Shown here piece by piece: positions 63,657 to 64,000 of a stretch of DNA of 64,000 nt. A model generated the notes under the pieces. That model saw only the letters and a list, made by a program, of their open reading frames with translations. It was not told the origin of the DNA and searched no databases. The translations under genes and the position numbers were made by a program. The DNA is from UBA4427 sp046351135 (lineage in GTDB: Bacteria > Myxococcota_A > UBA9160 > UBA4427). Position 1 is the first letter of the stretch. Each line of letters begins with the position of its first letter. Where the stretch lies: contig JAXLZA010000001.1 in the NCBI GenBank assembly GCA_046351135.1, positions 558,001-622,000 on the forward strand, given 5' to 3'.

Positions 63657-64000
63657 ATGCCGATCACCTACCGAACCCTGCCCGTCCCCGCCTTCGACGA
63701 GTTCACGCTGCGCATCGCGGCGGGGGTCGTCACCTTCGGCGTCGAGTACCGCCACCTCGACGAGGCGGTGATCCTCGCCCACTACGGTCCCGACTCGCGG
63801 GCCCGGTTCGACAACGTGATGCCCGCCGGCTTCACGGGCACCGTCGAAGAGGACGGGCTCTGTGTGCACGTCTTCGGGAGCGAGGACGGTGCCGAGTACC
63901 TCCGCTTCGACTGCTTCGACGAGGCGGCCCACTATCACCTGATGGATCCCGCCGCGCCACGGAACGTCGTCGTCGAGCACGACGTCGCGGTGCGGGGCCC
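63657..64000 (+). CDS. Hypothetical protein, 3' end cut by window
   Basis: The frame from the ATG at 63657 is open to the window end (114 codons visible): MPITYRTLPVPAFDEFTLRI, then VTFGVEYRHLDEAVILAHYG and EYLRFDCFDEAAHYHLMDP. No membrane segment, signal peptide or motif I recognise. High third-position GC supports coding. No clear ribosome-binding site. Confidence 0.6.
   Translation, partial: MPITYRTLPVPAFDEFTLRIAAGVVTFGVEYRHLDEAVILAHYGPDSRARFDNVMPAGFTGTVEEDGLCVHVFGSEDGAEYLRFDCFDEAAHYHLMDPAAPRNVVVEHDVAVRG

Overview
The window is a GC-rich (roughly 70%) bacterial chromosome segment of housekeeping genes. It shows no rRNA, tRNA, CRISPR array, insertion sequence or prophage. Gene content (LptD, IHF-beta, LapA, S1, ScpAB, GlnD, a full trp operon, exosortase, GGDEF, PilZ and Ser/Thr-kinase signalling) suggests a deltaproteobacterial-grade Gram-negative, for example Myxococcota or an uncultured relative. 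That placement is inference from gene content only.

Layout. 1-1.7 kb: a cut-off NarL-type response regulator, a strong bidirectional terminator, a degenerate FtsH-peptidase (M41) homologue and a small Cys-rich protein. 1.7-9.4 kb (minus): tRNA nucleotidyltransferase, alkyltransferase-like protein, oligopeptidase A, an SRAP protein, RluB and ScpB. 9.5-26.5 kb (minus): a tightly packed run pheA-hisC-tyrA-rpsA-ihfB-lapA-TPR-mutS-amiC-glnD-xerD-(second tRNA nucleotidyltransferase)-scpA. The second nucleotidyltransferase is open in frame into ScpA. 27-29.5 kb (plus): a diguanylate cyclase and CoaE. 29.4-36.1 kb (minus): trpE-G-D-C-F-B-A, downstream of lptD (36.2-38.7 kb). 38.7-42.8 kb (minus): Crp-like regulator, TlpA/CcdA, an exported hypothetical, Dtd and Dcd. 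42.8-48.8 kb: glycerophosphodiesterase, methyltransferase, QueG, exosortase, a PilZ-cNMP fusion, a sulfotransferase and a 53-codon gene resembling PqqA. 48.8-53.2 kb: CvpA-like, ChaC, GreB and a kinase-cNMP fusion. 53.3-57.6 kb: two convergent genes whose frames are broken several times. 57.8-64 kb: NAD-kinase-like, sirtuin, cytidylate-kinase-like, MFS, SerB, a small membrane-anchored protein and a cut-off gene.

Themes. Fifteen junctions overlap by exactly four bases (ATGA, GTGA or TTGA), and TTG/GTG starts are frequent, so translational coupling is pervasive. Signalling is concentrated here: one c-di-GMP synthase with an intact A-site and I-site, one PilZ receptor, and three proteins with cyclic-nucleotide-binding domains (Crp-like, PilZ fusion, kinase fusion). 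The most intriguing item is the unlisted small gene at 48436-48597. Its C-terminus carries the Glu-x-x-x-Tyr core of PqqA in the same register as the Methylobacterium peptide, and it is followed by a textbook terminator, with no pqqB-E genes nearby.
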